Virus record (IMG/VR): IMGVR_UViG_3300030060_002740
Span: 1 to 64,000 of that record
Length of the DNA stretch: 64,000 bases
Reading direction: 5' to 3' (one strand)
DNA from: a virus
Made by a program: the position numbers and the translations under genes. Positions 34,702 through 42,213 of this stretch are shown piece by piece. Positions within the stretch are counted from its first letter, which is position 1. The number at the start of each line of letters is the position of its first letter. Below the pieces are notes generated by a model, which saw only the letters and a list, made by a program, of their open reading frames with translations, was not told the DNA's origin and did not search any database.

Positions 34702-35868
34702 TCATCTCCTCTCGTTTAACAGTGCGTCAATAAACTTAGATGCACTCTCTTTTGTTAGCGAGTCTGTTTCTCCTTCATAGCCCAATCTTCGTAAGTACCT
34801 AACTTGCTTCTCAGTAGCAGGTGTCTCCTCCGCAGTATTGGCAGTATTGTCTGTAAAGAGTATACGCTTTAGGGTTTCGGATTGTTTCTCTGTTGGTTCT
34901 GCACCACGAATGAATCTCCTTTTCATATCTCTGAGGAAGTTCCTTTCCCATCTGTTAGAGCCATCTTCATGAGAATCAAACACTGGTAGTCCAAAGTAAA
35001 GACAGGCTTCAAGGAACTTACGCTCCCTCCAATCTTCTTCCATAAGACCACGCATCTTATCCTTAATCTCCAAGTCAAGAGTCTCCAAGAACACCTTTCT
35101 ATCCTCAATATACTTGTCTTCAACTTCAATCTGTTTTAGATAGTCGTCAATCAGTATAGAGAACAAATCCATATCTTTCAGAAGTTTATCATTAGGATAC
35201 CCTCTTGTGTTAATCTGAGCCTTCTTGTTGTCGGGATGATTCCATCTCCAAACAATAGAAGCCATCTTGTAATCTTCTCGACCAAACTTACCCGAACCAG
35301 TTTTCCTGATGTATGTTACAGGGCGATACTCTTTCAATTCGTCATCATAGTATTGTTTACCTGTCTGCCTTACATTCAACCTCAAGTCCAAGTCTTTGAT
35401 TTCATCGAATAACTCAGTGAAACCATCACCATTCTCAATCCACCACGCTTCTTTGATTAGAGTTTCAACTGCTTGCTTTTTCCATTGCTCAATCTTTTCC
35501 TCTGTAATAGCGGATAGTGGCATGTTCAAGGTTTCAGCCATGTGTCTGAGAACCATCCAGTTGTTGATACAGGTTGAACCTACAATCTCCAATGTTCCAT
35601 TCTCAGTGTTCTCAATCTCAAAGTTGTAAACAATGTCCTTACCACAAAGACAGTGATGTGGATGATTGCTTGGGTGATTCTCGATAATGTGTCTATGAGT
35701 TCCATAGATGGTCTTACGCCAAACTCTACCTGTTATCCTCCATTCCTTCTTTGCCTCTTCGTAGTTGTCTGATACAGACAAATCAAGAAGCCTTCTTGTT
35801 AGTGCCGGATAGTGGTGACTTGTTTCAGCAGTGTTATCTACCATTTGTATATCACTAATACCATTCAT
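34702..35868 (-). CDS. unknown protein with zinc motif and C-terminal TEKQ repeats
   Basis: 388 residues. HHCLCGKDIVYNFEIEN...IVGSTCINNW (about 70-108) is a CxC...C zinc motif widespread in phage proteins. The middle is helical/basic. The tail holds two related motifs, EPTEKQSETLKRI and PATEKQVRYLRRLGYEGE, the second followed by LTKESASKFIDALL, a small helical domain often at the ends of phage DNA-binding or exonuclease proteins. A nucleic-acid function is plausible. Overlaps the next upstream gene by 4 bases. Confidence 0.6.
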   Translation of the reverse strand: MNGISDIQMVDNTAETSHHYPALTRRLLDLSVSDNYEEAKKEWRITGRVWRKTIYGTHRHIIENHPSNHPHHCLCGKDIVYNFEIENTENGTLEIVGSTCINNWMVLRHMAETLNMPLSAITEEKIEQWKKQAVETLIKEAWWIENGDGFTELFDEIKDLDLRLNVRQTGKQYYDDELKEYRPVTYIRKTGSGKFGREDYKMASIVWRWNHPDNKKAQINTRGYPNDKLLKDMDLFSILIDDYLKQIEVEDKYIEDRKVFLETLDLEIKDKMRGLMEEDWRERKFLEACLYFGLPVFDSHEDGSNRWERNFLRDMKRRFIRGAEPTEKQSETLKRILFTDNTANTAEETPATEKQVRYLRRLGYEGETDSLTKESASKFIDALLNERR

Positions 35869-36110
35869 TGTAAATCCAACCGCTCGTTGTTCCTCTGTTC
35901 TTTCAAGAATCCATCAAGGAGATGGTCTATCTTACCATAAAGTGCTTCAGGTAGACCACCTATTGTTTTTCTGTTCAGCGATAGCCAAATCAAAAAACGT
36001 GTGTTAAGTATTACCTTAACTTCATCATTCTCATTCATCGTTATTACCATAGGTGGCATTTCTTCATCAGTTACCATCCTAAATTCTACATTACTTTCTT
36101 GTTTTATCAT
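35865..36110 (-). CDS. unknown small protein
   Basis: 81 residues; GAGG before ATG 36110. Acidic/beta first half (NENDEVKVILNTRFLIWLSL) and a helical end. No family; coupling (ATGA) with the 388-residue protein. Confidence 0.5.
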   Translation of the reverse strand: MIKQESNVEFRMVTDEEMPPMVITMNENDEVKVILNTRFLIWLSLNRKTIGGLPEALYGKIDHLLDGFLKEQRNNERLDLQ

Positions 36111-36122
36111 TTTTATTCCTCT

Positions 36123-36206
36123 TTATTCATCGTGTTCAAATCTGTCGCCAGTTGTCCATTTTAGTGGGTTGGCTATTCTATACAGTGTTCCTAATATTCC
36201 TAACAT
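36123..36206 (-). CDS. 27-residue mini-protein
   Basis: ATG 36206 overlaps the upstream TAA (TAATG) and AGGAGGAA stands 6 bases before it, the strongest ribosome-binding site in the area. Product MLGILGTLYRIANPLKWTT... is hydrophobic at first, then polar. It fills what would otherwise be an operon gap. Confidence 0.5.
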   Translation of the reverse strand: MLGILGTLYRIANPLKWTTGDRFEHDE

Positions 36207-36418
36207 TATATTCTTCCTCCTTCATCTATCAGTTCTTTTATTATGCCATCCATTGTTACCATGATGACGTGCATCGCGTCTTCCAAAATCTGCTTCCTTA
36301 CAGGTTTCAGTTCGGGAAGACCCTCGTATCCTTCTACCATATCATTGAAGCCATTCTTCATCTTCTCGATGTTAATTGCAATCTCTTCGTAGATATCCAA
36401 CTTTCTAGGTTCAGGCAT
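36206..36418 (-). CDS. unknown helical protein
   Basis: 70 residues from ATG 36418 (GAGG 9 bases upstream, 8-base overlap with the upstream gene). Two helices, IYEEIAINIEKMKNGFND and LEDAMHVIMVTMDGIIKELID. No family. Confidence 0.5.
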   Translation of the reverse strand: MPEPRKLDIYEEIAINIEKMKNGFNDMVEGYEGLPELKPVRKQILEDAMHVIMVTMDGIIKELIDEGGRI

Positions 36419-36899
36419 AATGCTCAACCTCAGTGTGTAGTTGTTTGAATCTGTGTCTCATTTTCTCCATGTTGTTCTTCGTGCAAGCGGTAACAAAGTT
36501 CTGACCACCACGAAGGAAAATAACCAACTTGAAGTATTTCTTCTCCTCTTTACCATTCATTTGATTCTTGAATAAGTTAGAAAGAGACTCTGTTTCCTTC
36601 AAGGTTGACCACGTAAAAGCCTGAATATCATTTAGGTTAACAATCCCGTTTATGAATCTGATATACTGCTTCTTCGGGTGTTCCATAACCTCTTGCTGAG
36701 AGGCTACGGTAGTAATATTTTGTTCTTCATCAATCCCATGCAAACGAAAGAAGTCATCTTCTGCGAGGCACAAACAAGGTTCTTGTTCATGTTCTCCCCA
36801 TTTGTTTTGGAATACTTTTATCCCCGTTCCTGAGCAAATACGACAAGTGGAAACTTTTGCTGCGTTTTTATTTTCATTAACTTGTTTATTTCTAATCAT
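36411..36899 (-). CDS. unknown zinc-knuckle protein, start of a transcription unit
   Basis: 162 residues. CRICSGTGIKVFQNKWGEHEQEPCLC resembles a DnaJ-like knuckle (CxxCxGxG, CxC). The second half is alpha/beta (KKYFKLVIFLRGGQNFVTAC). Minus-strand TTATATTC about 30 bases before ATG 36899 suggests this gene begins a transcript. Role unknown. Confidence 0.55.
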   Translation of the reverse strand: MIRNKQVNENKNAAKVSTCRICSGTGIKVFQNKWGEHEQEPCLCLAEDDFFRLHGIDEEQNITTVASQQEVMEHPKKQYIRFINGIVNLNDIQAFTWSTLKETESLSNLFKNQMNGKEEKKYFKLVIFLRGGQNFVTACTKNNMEKMRHRFKQLHTEVEHYA

Positions 36900-37123
36900 T
36901 TTATTACTTCCATTTATTTCTATTATGAATATAATTCAAATAAACTACTTTGTGTAAATTCTTTACGCTGCTTAAATAATCTGGACAGAAAATAGGGCAT
37001 TGTCAGAGTTTTTTACATCAAGTTGTTTATTTTGGTCGGGGAGTGATATGCGGGAGAGAGCAACGTCTACTTTGGGAGAATCTCACTCATTACCGTAGCA
37101 AACCGACACGAATATACATTCAA
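36900..37123. promoter_or_regulatory. intergenic region with minus-strand promoter and half palindrome
   Basis: A minus TATA-like TTATATTC lies near 36928-36935 before the 162-residue gene. AACTACTTTGTG at 36944-36955 is the same as the right arm of the palindrome family at 39-43 kb (compare 41547-41558), but the core is missing. A 25-residue minus frame (MPYFLSRLFKQRKEF...) is too weak to call. Confidence 0.4.
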
Positions 37124-37654
37124 TCAGTAATTAACCGCCATTTGTGTGTACCACTCAGGCGGATAATGAGGCCACTTCCAAGAAGCGAACCATTTCTTAT
37201 CATGTATGTAGTAGGCACGATACTTTTCGACAACTGAAAGGTCATCGAAATTCTCAACCTTTTGCCTACATAGTTGGTTGTGGGATATTGCAACTGCAAA
37301 GGGCGTTAGCCCAATATCAGGAAGCATTTCCTCAACCTTATCGAAAACATCGGAATACTCTTCCAATGTCATTGCGACTTTGTGTGTGTTACCAGTGTAC
37401 CAGTAACGTTTTGCGTATGTGTCAAGCAATCCTTCAAGATGGCTTCTCAACCACTGGAAGTTCTGTCTTGTTTCTCTTGCCCAAATAGTGCAAGGATGGT
37501 TTAACATTATGGGGTCATAAGGACTATCCAAACCTAAGTGGTCTGCAATAGTGGACATCATCTGCATTGATTCAAGTGGCATCTTCACGGAATGTTTGTC
37601 TATTACCAAACTTGCCGCTACTTTAGGGTCTTCGTCAAGGATGAATATGTTCAC
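37124..37654 (-). CDS. conserved phage protein of the HxxK...HPCTIWAR family
   Basis: 176 residues. LDEDPKVAASLVIDKHSVKM (about 6-25), HPCTIWARETRQNFQWL (about 53-69), TPFAVAISH and KWFASWKWPHYPPEW are the hallmarks of a widespread phage family, sometimes annotated as a pyrimidine dimer DNA glycosylase-like protein. Experimental function is unclear to me. Conserved His, Cys, Arg and Trp suggest an enzyme acting on DNA or nucleotides. Starts 4 bases inside the upstream gene's end. Confidence 0.6.
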   Translation of the reverse strand: MNIFILDEDPKVAASLVIDKHSVKMPLESMQMMSTIADHLGLDSPYDPIMLNHPCTIWARETRQNFQWLRSHLEGLLDTYAKRYWYTGNTHKVAMTLEEYSDVFDKVEEMLPDIGLTPFAVAISHNQLCRQKVENFDDLSVVEKYRAYYIHDKKWFASWKWPHYPPEWYTQMAVNY

Positions 37655-37980
37655 TCTTCCTCACCTGCCATTGCATCAATATAATTCATACGAAGTGCCT
37701 CCTCAAGACTCTTTATTCTCTTGTCCATTGCAATTAAGACAGAACGAACAGAGTCGAATTTAGCATCGTATTCATCTATCTTATTATCATAAGACTTCAT
37801 CATCTTATCAACGAACTTTGCCTTCTTCTCAATCTTAGCATCAACCGCTCTCCTGTTTCTGGAAACACCAGAATCGCAGTCGTGACAAAACTTGAGATGA
37901 CTTGTGTTAGTTCTAACATAGAATTGCTTGTTGCATCTATGTCCATCTTTCATTACTTTCTGACAATATTTGTAAGGCAT
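37651..37980 (-). CDS. zinc-finger/coiled-coil protein
   Basis: 109 residues. Four Cys in the N-terminal third (YCQKVMKDGHRC...FCHDCDSG), then a long charged helix (RAVDAKIEKKAKFVDKMMK, DSVRSVLIAMDKRIKSLEE). Likely a DNA- or protein-binding regulator at the start of the minus operon. No family recognised. Confidence 0.6.
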   Translation of the reverse strand: MPYKYCQKVMKDGHRCNKQFYVRTNTSHLKFCHDCDSGVSRNRRAVDAKIEKKAKFVDKMMKSYDNKIDEYDAKFDSVRSVLIAMDKRIKSLEEALRMNYIDAMAGEEE

Positions 37981-37982
37981 TA

Positions 37983-38171
37983 TTATTTCTCTCCATTCTC
38001 ATTTGTTGGTTTAGGCAAGAAAGCGTAGGGCAAAATAAGTCCCTTTAACCAAAGGTAAATGACTTGTGCTTTTTTACTTGGTAAACTTGCCTCATAATCC
38101 CCGCCCAACAGTAGGGGTTTGAGTGTAATAGTAAGGTGAAGACATTGCACCGCAACTGGTTTCGTCTTCAT
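37983..38171 (-). CDS. tentative first ORF of the minus operon
   Basis: 62 residues, hydrophobic patches (QVIYLWLKGLILPYAFLP), no clear ribosome-binding site. It could be coding or part of the leader of the replication transcript. Low confidence. Confidence 0.3.
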   Translation of the reverse strand: MKTKPVAVQCLHLTITLKPLLLGGDYEASLPSKKAQVIYLWLKGLILPYAFLPKPTNENGEK

Positions 38172-38242
38172 TAAGTTCGTATTGCCTCGTCAGGACTTAC
38201 GCAATTGAACGCCTTACTCTTGTGTGATAACATGAGTGTGTT

Positions 38243-38291
38243 GGGAGTGCAGTTTTACCTGCACCCCCGTTATCAGGGTTTGAGTCCTGAT
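38243..38291. repeat. two adjacent stem-loops
   Basis: First: GTGCAG (38247-38252)/CTGCAC (38259-38264), extended by GGG/CCC around a bulged A. Second: ATCAGG (38272-38277)/CCTGAT (38286-38291), 8-base loop. Together they could be a structured leader RNA or protein-binding site in front of the minus operon. Confidence 0.45.
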
Positions 38292-38699
38292 TGTTTTGTG
38301 TGATATTTGTGAGTGTGTGTTGTGGGGATGAATAACGTACTGTGCCGTCTATCTCGGAGAGCATACAAAAAGTAAAGGTAACTCTTCCAATTTATTTACC
38401 GCAATGCCGACTACTCTTTTTTATAGCGCAAAGTAACCCAATGGTATGTTCAAAGGGTTAGGCAACTCATTAACATCTTTCTAAATCTCACCCGCCTAAA
38501 CGGGGCTTGACTTGTCCAGTGCCAAAGGCGAACTCCTGTATCTTAAATTCAATTACTGATAGATACCCACAATCCCAACTGTGCCGTTACTAGGTCACTC
38601 CGTCATTCCTCCTAAGAGTCACTACTTCGCTTGTCAGATGACAAACCGCTAAGTTTGCCAAACGCTTTTCACGTCCTTCCACAAATGTTGAGTATGTTC

Positions 38700-38985
38700 A
38701 TTTATCATCCATTTCTCACGCCGATGATAAATATTAATCTGCGTAAACAATACCGTTTCGCAGGTTTTTGGCGTTCATTTCTCGTTTCTCACGTTTATCA
38801 TCACCCCTAGTAATAATAATAGGGGGTATAATATATTAGAGAGAGTGTGTGTGTAGTAGTAATAATATAATGATAATAATGATAAATGATAATTGAATAT
38901 CAAAAAATATTGATTCTATCCAAGAATCCCAACTTTCTACCCCTCGACCTTTCTCATTTCTATGATAATCGGTGAGAAATGAAAG
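38700..38985. other. candidate replication origin: short repeats, hairpin and AT-rich tract
   Basis: ATTTCTCACG next to GATGATAAAT at 38711-38732; TTTCTCACG followed by TTTATCATC at 38785-38802; and inverted (GATAATCGGTGAGAAATG) at 38964-38981. Between them is the hairpin ACCCCTA/TAGGGGT at 38803-38827 and ~90 bases of nearly pure A/T/G repeats. Unlike coding DNA around it. Origin function is inferred. Confidence 0.4.
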
Positions 38986-39277
38986 GAGAAATCAGAACTC
39001 ATATCAGATAGAATATAACTATACTAAATCTCATACTAATATTAGTATAATATATTATATTATATTATGACCCTGTTTGATACCCGATAAATTATAGTGA
39101 TATTTAGGGAGCAAACCTTTCGTGATGAACAACTAGTGTTCGTTAAGTAGCACATTAGGTAATGACTACGCTGAAGGGGTCGGATTCTACAATATGAAAT
39201 CCACCTCCGAGGGTATATGTACCCTGCCCGACCACGCTGACCCCTCTGCCGACTTTATTTCCAATGCGTGTCTAACA

Positions 39278-39314
39278 ACCATATGGTAGGCTACTTTGTC
39301 AGACACCCCATATG
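39278..39314. repeat. palindrome family copy A (right part)
   Basis: ACCATATGGT core at 39278-39287, right arm ACTTTGT at 39293-39299 and outer ACCCCATATG at 39305-39314. The left arms are not recognisable. No plus gene follows, so it could serve a short RNA or be a relic. Confidence 0.6.
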
Positions 39315-39371
39315 AACCTTAGATTGGTCAGGGCTTACATCCCAAGTAGCCTTGTGAATGCCTGTTGTGAG

Positions 39372-39384
39372 AATATATGGGGCA
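39372..39384 (-). promoter_or_regulatory. outer-arm-like TATA element
   Basis: Minus strand GCCCCATATATTC matches the outer arm of copy B (ACCCCATATATCTC), which sits 23 bases from a start codon there. It may start a minus transcript running into the candidate origin region. CCCATATGGG at 39547-39556 is a further related palindrome. Confidence 0.35.
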
Positions 39385-39623
39385 TCGGAACATTGACGCC
39401 AGTGCTATATGAGTTTTCAAGGTCATCTAAGATTCACTGTCCAGTCAGTGTCATGAGTAACTGAACCATTTGCCCGAAGAACTTTCCGTTCTCGCATTCC
39501 ACTTGTGTTTTACTCCTCTCATTAACTCTATTGTTTGTTCGTCAGCCCCATATGGGAATAGGTCGAGGATGAGAATGCGAACTATTCTCATAAATCATCT
39601 TCGCTGATGAAACCTCGTTATGT

Positions 39624-39806
39624 TTATTGTCTAAGGATGGTATTGAATACCTTCAATGCTGAATCTAATTGTTCTAATGCACTGGGTAGGTCATCACTAC
39701 GAACCTTAAGGCTCTTGATGATTAGAACGTGGTCTTGACCCGACTTGGAGTGAGCCACTTCTAACTCGTATGGGTATAACTTGCCCTCAACTATCTGTGC
39801 TGTCAT
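39624..39806 (-). CDS. 60-residue unknown protein under palindrome B
   Basis: MTAQIVEGKLYPYELEVAHS then a helix (SDDLPSALEQLDSALKVF). AT the start, AGGT is near the ATG, and the TATA-like outer arm of palindrome B lies 23 bases upstream, so the mRNA may be leaderless. Separate from the minus replication block by 1.4 kb. Perhaps a small regulator; no family. Confidence 0.55.
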   Translation of the reverse strand: MTAQIVEGKLYPYELEVAHSKSGQDHVLIIKSLKVRSDDLPSALEQLDSALKVFNTILRQ

Positions 39807-39828
39807 ACCTTGTACCTACGAAGTGAGA

Positions 39829-39898
39829 TATATGGGGTCTTTCCTACAAAGTGTCACTACCATATGGTTGGTATACTTTGTCAGATAAACCCCATATA
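39829..39898. promoter_or_regulatory. palindrome family copy B (complete 70-bp dyad, divergent promoter)
   Basis: Perfectly symmetric about 39863.5: TATATGGGGT (39829-39838), ACAAAGT (39846-39852), ACCATATGGT (39859-39868), ACTTTGT (39875-39881), ACCCCATATA (39889-39898). The mirror positions agree to the base. It lies between divergent genes at 39806 (minus) and 39972 (plus); both outer arms contain TATA-like ATATA pointing outwards. Reads as a bidirectional promoter with an internal operator. Confidence 0.75.
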
Positions 39899-39971
39899 GT
39901 TAATATCCGACTAATACAGTGCTTAGAAGGGTTTGAGAAAATCCGATTGTTTTGAATAAAGGTGATAAAAG

Positions 39972-40442
39972 ATGGAATGGAAAGAATTTTCAGGTACAAC
40001 ATTAGCATGGCTAAAGAATGACAAGACTGTTGATGAAGCAGACGCTTCAACTATCAGCAGAATGATTGAGAAGGGTAACGCAAACCCTACACGACAGGTT
40101 CGTATTTCGACCACAATCCGAGAGATTGCGAGAGATTACGCAACTGCCCCATATGGACAGAGAGGATACGCTCTACCCACAAACGCACAAAGCATTGTAA
40201 ACGATGTGACTGCAATAGTGAATGAGATGGCTTCTCTCTTTGATAACGGTGGAGATGCTATTAGAGCATTGCTTCTACCTAACCAAAGGAGCAAGGTCAA
40301 GCATTACCCTAACGGGTCTGCTTGGGCCTCTTCAGTTCTAAAGAACGTGAACGGCGTAGCAGTCAAACTATCCAAAGACGGAACTTGGGATGGTTCGGCT
40401 GAGAGTCTATCCGCTACAATTTCGGAGGTAACTTCGGAATAA
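39972..40442 (+). CDS. unknown protein, paralogue of the 41623 gene
   Basis: 156 residues; GGTGAT 5 bases before ATG. The segment ISRMIEKGNANPTRQVRIS then TIREIARDYATAPY aligns with LDRIMKKGRKDEGRRARIM then TVRTLFMDIPTSPF of the gene at 41623, showing a common origin. Mostly helical, with a C-terminal GTWDGSAESLSATI. First plus gene after palindrome B, so expressed under it. Perhaps a DNA-binding or host-takeover protein; no family recognised. Confidence 0.6.
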   Translation: MEWKEFSGTTLAWLKNDKTVDEADASTISRMIEKGNANPTRQVRISTTIREIARDYATAPYGQRGYALPTNAQSIVNDVTAIVNEMASLFDNGGDAIRALLLPNQRSKVKHYPNGSAWASSVLKNVNGVAVKLSKDGTWDGSAESLSATISEVTSE

Positions 40443-40480
40443 GCGGGTAACTCTCATTGCCCTTCTAAGCACCCGTTCTT

Positions 40481-40543
40481 TGGGGTTTGAGATTACAAAG
40501 TATCTCTTACCATATGGTTTTGCACTTTGTCGTTAGAACCCCA
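40481..40543. promoter_or_regulatory. palindrome family copy C
   Basis: TGGGGT (40481-40486), ACAAAGT (40495-40501), ACCATATGGT (40509-40518), ACTTTGT (40524-40530), ACCCCA (40538-40543), then TTATAC. The TATA-like TTATAC is about 27 bases before the ATG at 40572, which fits a leaderless transcript of the mini-gene operon. Confidence 0.75.
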
Positions 40544-40571
40544 CTTATACCTCAGTTAGAACCTAATTAAC

Positions 40572-40760
40572 ATGAGTAGCAATCTATTTACAAAGAGACA
40601 TTACGAATGGCTTGTTGATATGGCTTTATCCTTACAACTAACCCAAGAACAATGCAGAGAATTGGCTGATATGTTAGAGAAAACGAATCCTAAGTACAAT
40701 AAGGCTAAATTCATTACCACCATTGTCCATACAAGAAATACGAGGAGTGGAGGAATATGA
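40572..40760 (+). CDS. 62-residue helical protein, first of mini-gene operon
   Basis: MSSNLFTKRHYEWLVDMALS, QEQCRELADMLEKTNPKYN, then a polar end. No ribosome-binding site; the TATA-like element of palindrome C is at leaderless distance. The pattern (hydrophobic helix, NP..N..KF) resembles small phage proteins with no known function. Next gene overlaps by ATGA. Confidence 0.55.
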   Translation: MSSNLFTKRHYEWLVDMALSLQLTQEQCRELADMLEKTNPKYNKAKFITTIVHTRNTRSGGI

Positions 40761-40876
40761 TAAGGGACAACATAATGAAAGTTTGCAGAGGATGCCTATA
40801 CGTAATGGAACATAAGTGGACAAGGAAAGGGTATGCCTGTAAAAGATGCCTACATATAACAACGGAGAGATATTAA
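40757..40876 (+). CDS. 39-residue zinc mini-protein
   Basis: GGAGG 4-5 bases before ATG 40757. CRGC and CKRC (residues 9-12 and 28-31: KVCRGCLYVMEHKW, YACKRCLHIT) form a minimal zinc ribbon. Stop overlaps the next start (TAATG). Confidence 0.6.
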   Translation: MIRDNIMKVCRGCLYVMEHKWTRKGYACKRCLHITTERY

Positions 40877-41016
40877 TGTATAAAATAATAAGATTTAGGT
40901 TTGATGGAAATCATAGAACAATGAAGAGAGGACTTACTCTTGAAGAAGCAAAAGCACATTGTCGCGACCCTGCAACTAGTGGCGACGGTTGGTTTGATGG
41001 ATATACGGAGGAGTAA
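40876..41016 (+). CDS. 46-residue conserved phage mini-protein
   Basis: MYKIIRFRFDGNHRTMKRG, LTLEEAKAHCRDPATSG, DGWFDGYTEE. The order (short strand, basic turn, LTLEEAqAHC.dp.ts, GWFDGY) is recognisable from small proteins in many unrelated phages. Function unknown. The wide spread suggests a host-interaction role. Confidence 0.6.
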   Translation: MYKIIRFRFDGNHRTMKRGLTLEEAKAHCRDPATSGDGWFDGYTEE

Positions 41017-41019
41017 GAT

Positions 41020-41148
41020 ATGATAGAGTGCATACGGTGCAAAGAATGCGGAAATATAACAATCAAGCCGGAGGATGAAGAGTTCTTCAGTGAATGGGAT
41101 GAATGTATGTGTAGAGTAAATGAAATATTGGAGGAATACGAATTATGA
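41020..41148 (+). CDS. 42-residue zinc mini-protein
   Basis: MIECIRCKECGNI and DECMCRVNEI: two to three Cys pairs. Acidic otherwise. Overlaps the next start (ATGA). Function unknown. Confidence 0.5.
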   Translation: MIECIRCKECGNITIKPEDEEFFSEWDECMCRVNEILEEYEL

Positions 41149-41273
41149 GTATAATAACAAGTTGGAGAATTGAAGTAACGTTAGAGAATGGAGAAACAGT
41201 GTATGTATCAGACATGCCTAATGACGTTTCTAGTGTGGTTGATGAATACCTCACTGAGTTGGAGGCTGATTAA
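41145..41273 (+). CDS. 42-residue mini-protein
   Basis: MSIITSWRIEVTLENGETVY then a short acidic helix (VVDEYLTELEAD). A beta-strand/helix mini-protein; no family. Followed directly by the next ATG. Confidence 0.5.
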   Translation: MSIITSWRIEVTLENGETVYVSDMPNDVSSVVDEYLTELEAD

Positions 41274-41339
41274 ATGATGAAATTAGTTTTGAGAGTAGAA
41301 ACAGAAGAATACATCTTTGAAAGGTGGGTCTATGCGTGA
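41274..41339 (+). CDS. 21-residue mini-ORF
   Basis: MMKLVLRVETEEYIFERWVYA. It follows the previous stop without a gap and overlaps the next start; could be coding or just a translational bridge. Confidence 0.35.
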   Translation: MMKLVLRVETEEYIFERWVYA

Positions 41340-41493
41340 GAGAAGTAACGCATTACCGGAGGATAGTTTGCCCTCTTGGGTTTTCTATATGGAGGAATGC
41401 CCTAAATGCGATTGTGTAATCAATGAAGGCCATGACTACGCTGAATATGATATTGAAGTGTGTGACCCCGATGAATGCGGAGAAGAGGAATAA
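41332..41493 (+). CDS. 53-residue acidic zinc mini-protein
   Basis: AAGGTGGG 5 bases before ATG 41332. LPSWVFYMEECPKCDCVINEGH and VCDPDECGEEE; CxxCxC plus two later Cys. Last gene of the mini-operon before palindrome D. Confidence 0.55.
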   Translation: MRERSNALPEDSLPSWVFYMEECPKCDCVINEGHDYAEYDIEVCDPDECGEEE

Positions 41494-41510
41494 ATCTCTT
41501 ACTCCCATCA

Positions 41511-41570
41511 GGGTATTATGACAAAGTATCCTACCATATGGTATGAACTACTTTGTGAATTTGAATACCC
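41511..41570. promoter_or_regulatory. palindrome family copy D
   Basis: GGGTAT (41511-41516), ACAAAGT (41521-41527), ACCATATGGT (41533-41542), ACTTTGT (41550-41556), ATACCC (41565-41570). Precedes the paralogous gene at 41623 by 53 bases. Confidence 0.7.
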
Positions 41571-41622
41571 TAATACCCTAAATAGAGACATAATACCGTC
41601 TAAAACGACAGGAGAAACAAAT

Positions 41623-42153
41623 ATGACCGAAAACAAATGGACTGAGTTCACTGAGAAGATAACACAATGGAAAAGAGCGAATAAGGGATGGAACGACCCC
41701 GAACATAAGTCGTATCAAGAGGATTTAGATTCTCTTGACCGAATCATGAAGAAGGGTAGGAAGGATGAAGGCCGAAGGGCTAGAATCATGTCTACTGTTC
41801 GCACTCTCTTTATGGATATACCAACATCACCATTCAGAACAGGCAAAGCCTCTTCGATTGATGCGGGTATGCTTGCAAAATACAACAAAAGCCGAATTGA
41901 TGCCCGAACTGCCTTGATTACTGCATGGAATGCGTCAAAGTTCCTTCAGATGTATGAAGTAAAGAGCAAAAGAGGCGGAGGCGGAGTTTTCGCCACTGCT
42001 GAAGAGTATGCTGACTATCAATTGAGTTCATCGGACTCAAGAGTTCACTCAGCAATGCGTGGAACATCAAAAGACTATCAGTTCGCTGATGGTAAGCCTC
42101 TAATCAACCTTATACCTCAAAAGGTAGTACCTCTATCAGAGTTATTTGATTAG
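41623..42153 (+). CDS. unknown protein, paralogue of the 39972 gene
   Basis: 176 residues; ATG 41623 with GGAG 9 bases upstream. Alignable with the 39972 product over about 45 residues (see that entry), otherwise longer: a glycine patch (KSKRGGGGVFATAEEYADY) and a helical C terminus. Also preceded by a palindrome, so the gene and its control element seem to have been duplicated together. Confidence 0.6.
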   Translation: MTENKWTEFTEKITQWKRANKGWNDPEHKSYQEDLDSLDRIMKKGRKDEGRRARIMSTVRTLFMDIPTSPFRTGKASSIDAGMLAKYNKSRIDARTALITAWNASKFLQMYEVKSKRGGGGVFATAEEYADYQLSSSDSRVHSAMRGTSKDYQFADGKPLINLIPQKVVPLSELFD

Positions 42154-42213
42154 ACGGACCAAAAGTAGGGGGGGACACCCTAAAACTCGCCTCAGTCCCC
42201 CTCTACACCCTTC

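Larger units (their letters stand above)
38172..39623. other. 1.45-kb non-coding region, candidate origin and control region
   Basis: No convincing gene on either strand. Contents: two neighbouring stem-loops (38243-38291), short related motifs TTTCTCACG at 38712 and 38785 plus an inverted copy at 38970, a hairpin with CCCCTA/TAGGGG arms (38804-38825) abutting an AT-rich purine/pyrimidine microsatellite tract (38828-38915), a palindrome GGGTATATGTACCC (39211-39224) and copy A of the palindrome family (39278). It separates the minus replication block from the palindrome-rich region. Short repeats next to AT-rich DNA are typical of viral origins, but this is inference. Confidence 0.5.

Noticed and set aside
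37043-37237. 64-residue plus-strand frame near 37.1 kb
   Set aside because: Mostly antisense to the conserved 176-residue phage protein and rich in Arg/Pro in an unnatural order; no ribosome-binding site.
38243-38295. tRNA-like pair of hairpins with a T-loop-like GGGTTTGAGTCC
   Set aside because: The loop sizes are wrong (6-base anticodon-like loop, 8-base T-like loop), no acceptor stem pairs around it, and no D arm fits.
38828-38915. Microsatellite-like TAATAATGATAA tract as CRISPR or assembly artefact
   Set aside because: No regular repeat-spacer structure; flanking hairpin and motifs fit an origin-like AT-rich tract better.
40141-40160. CCCCATATGGAC in the 39972 gene as another palindrome copy
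   Set aside because: It lies within a well-supported coding region and lacks the ACAAAGT/ACTTTGT arms.
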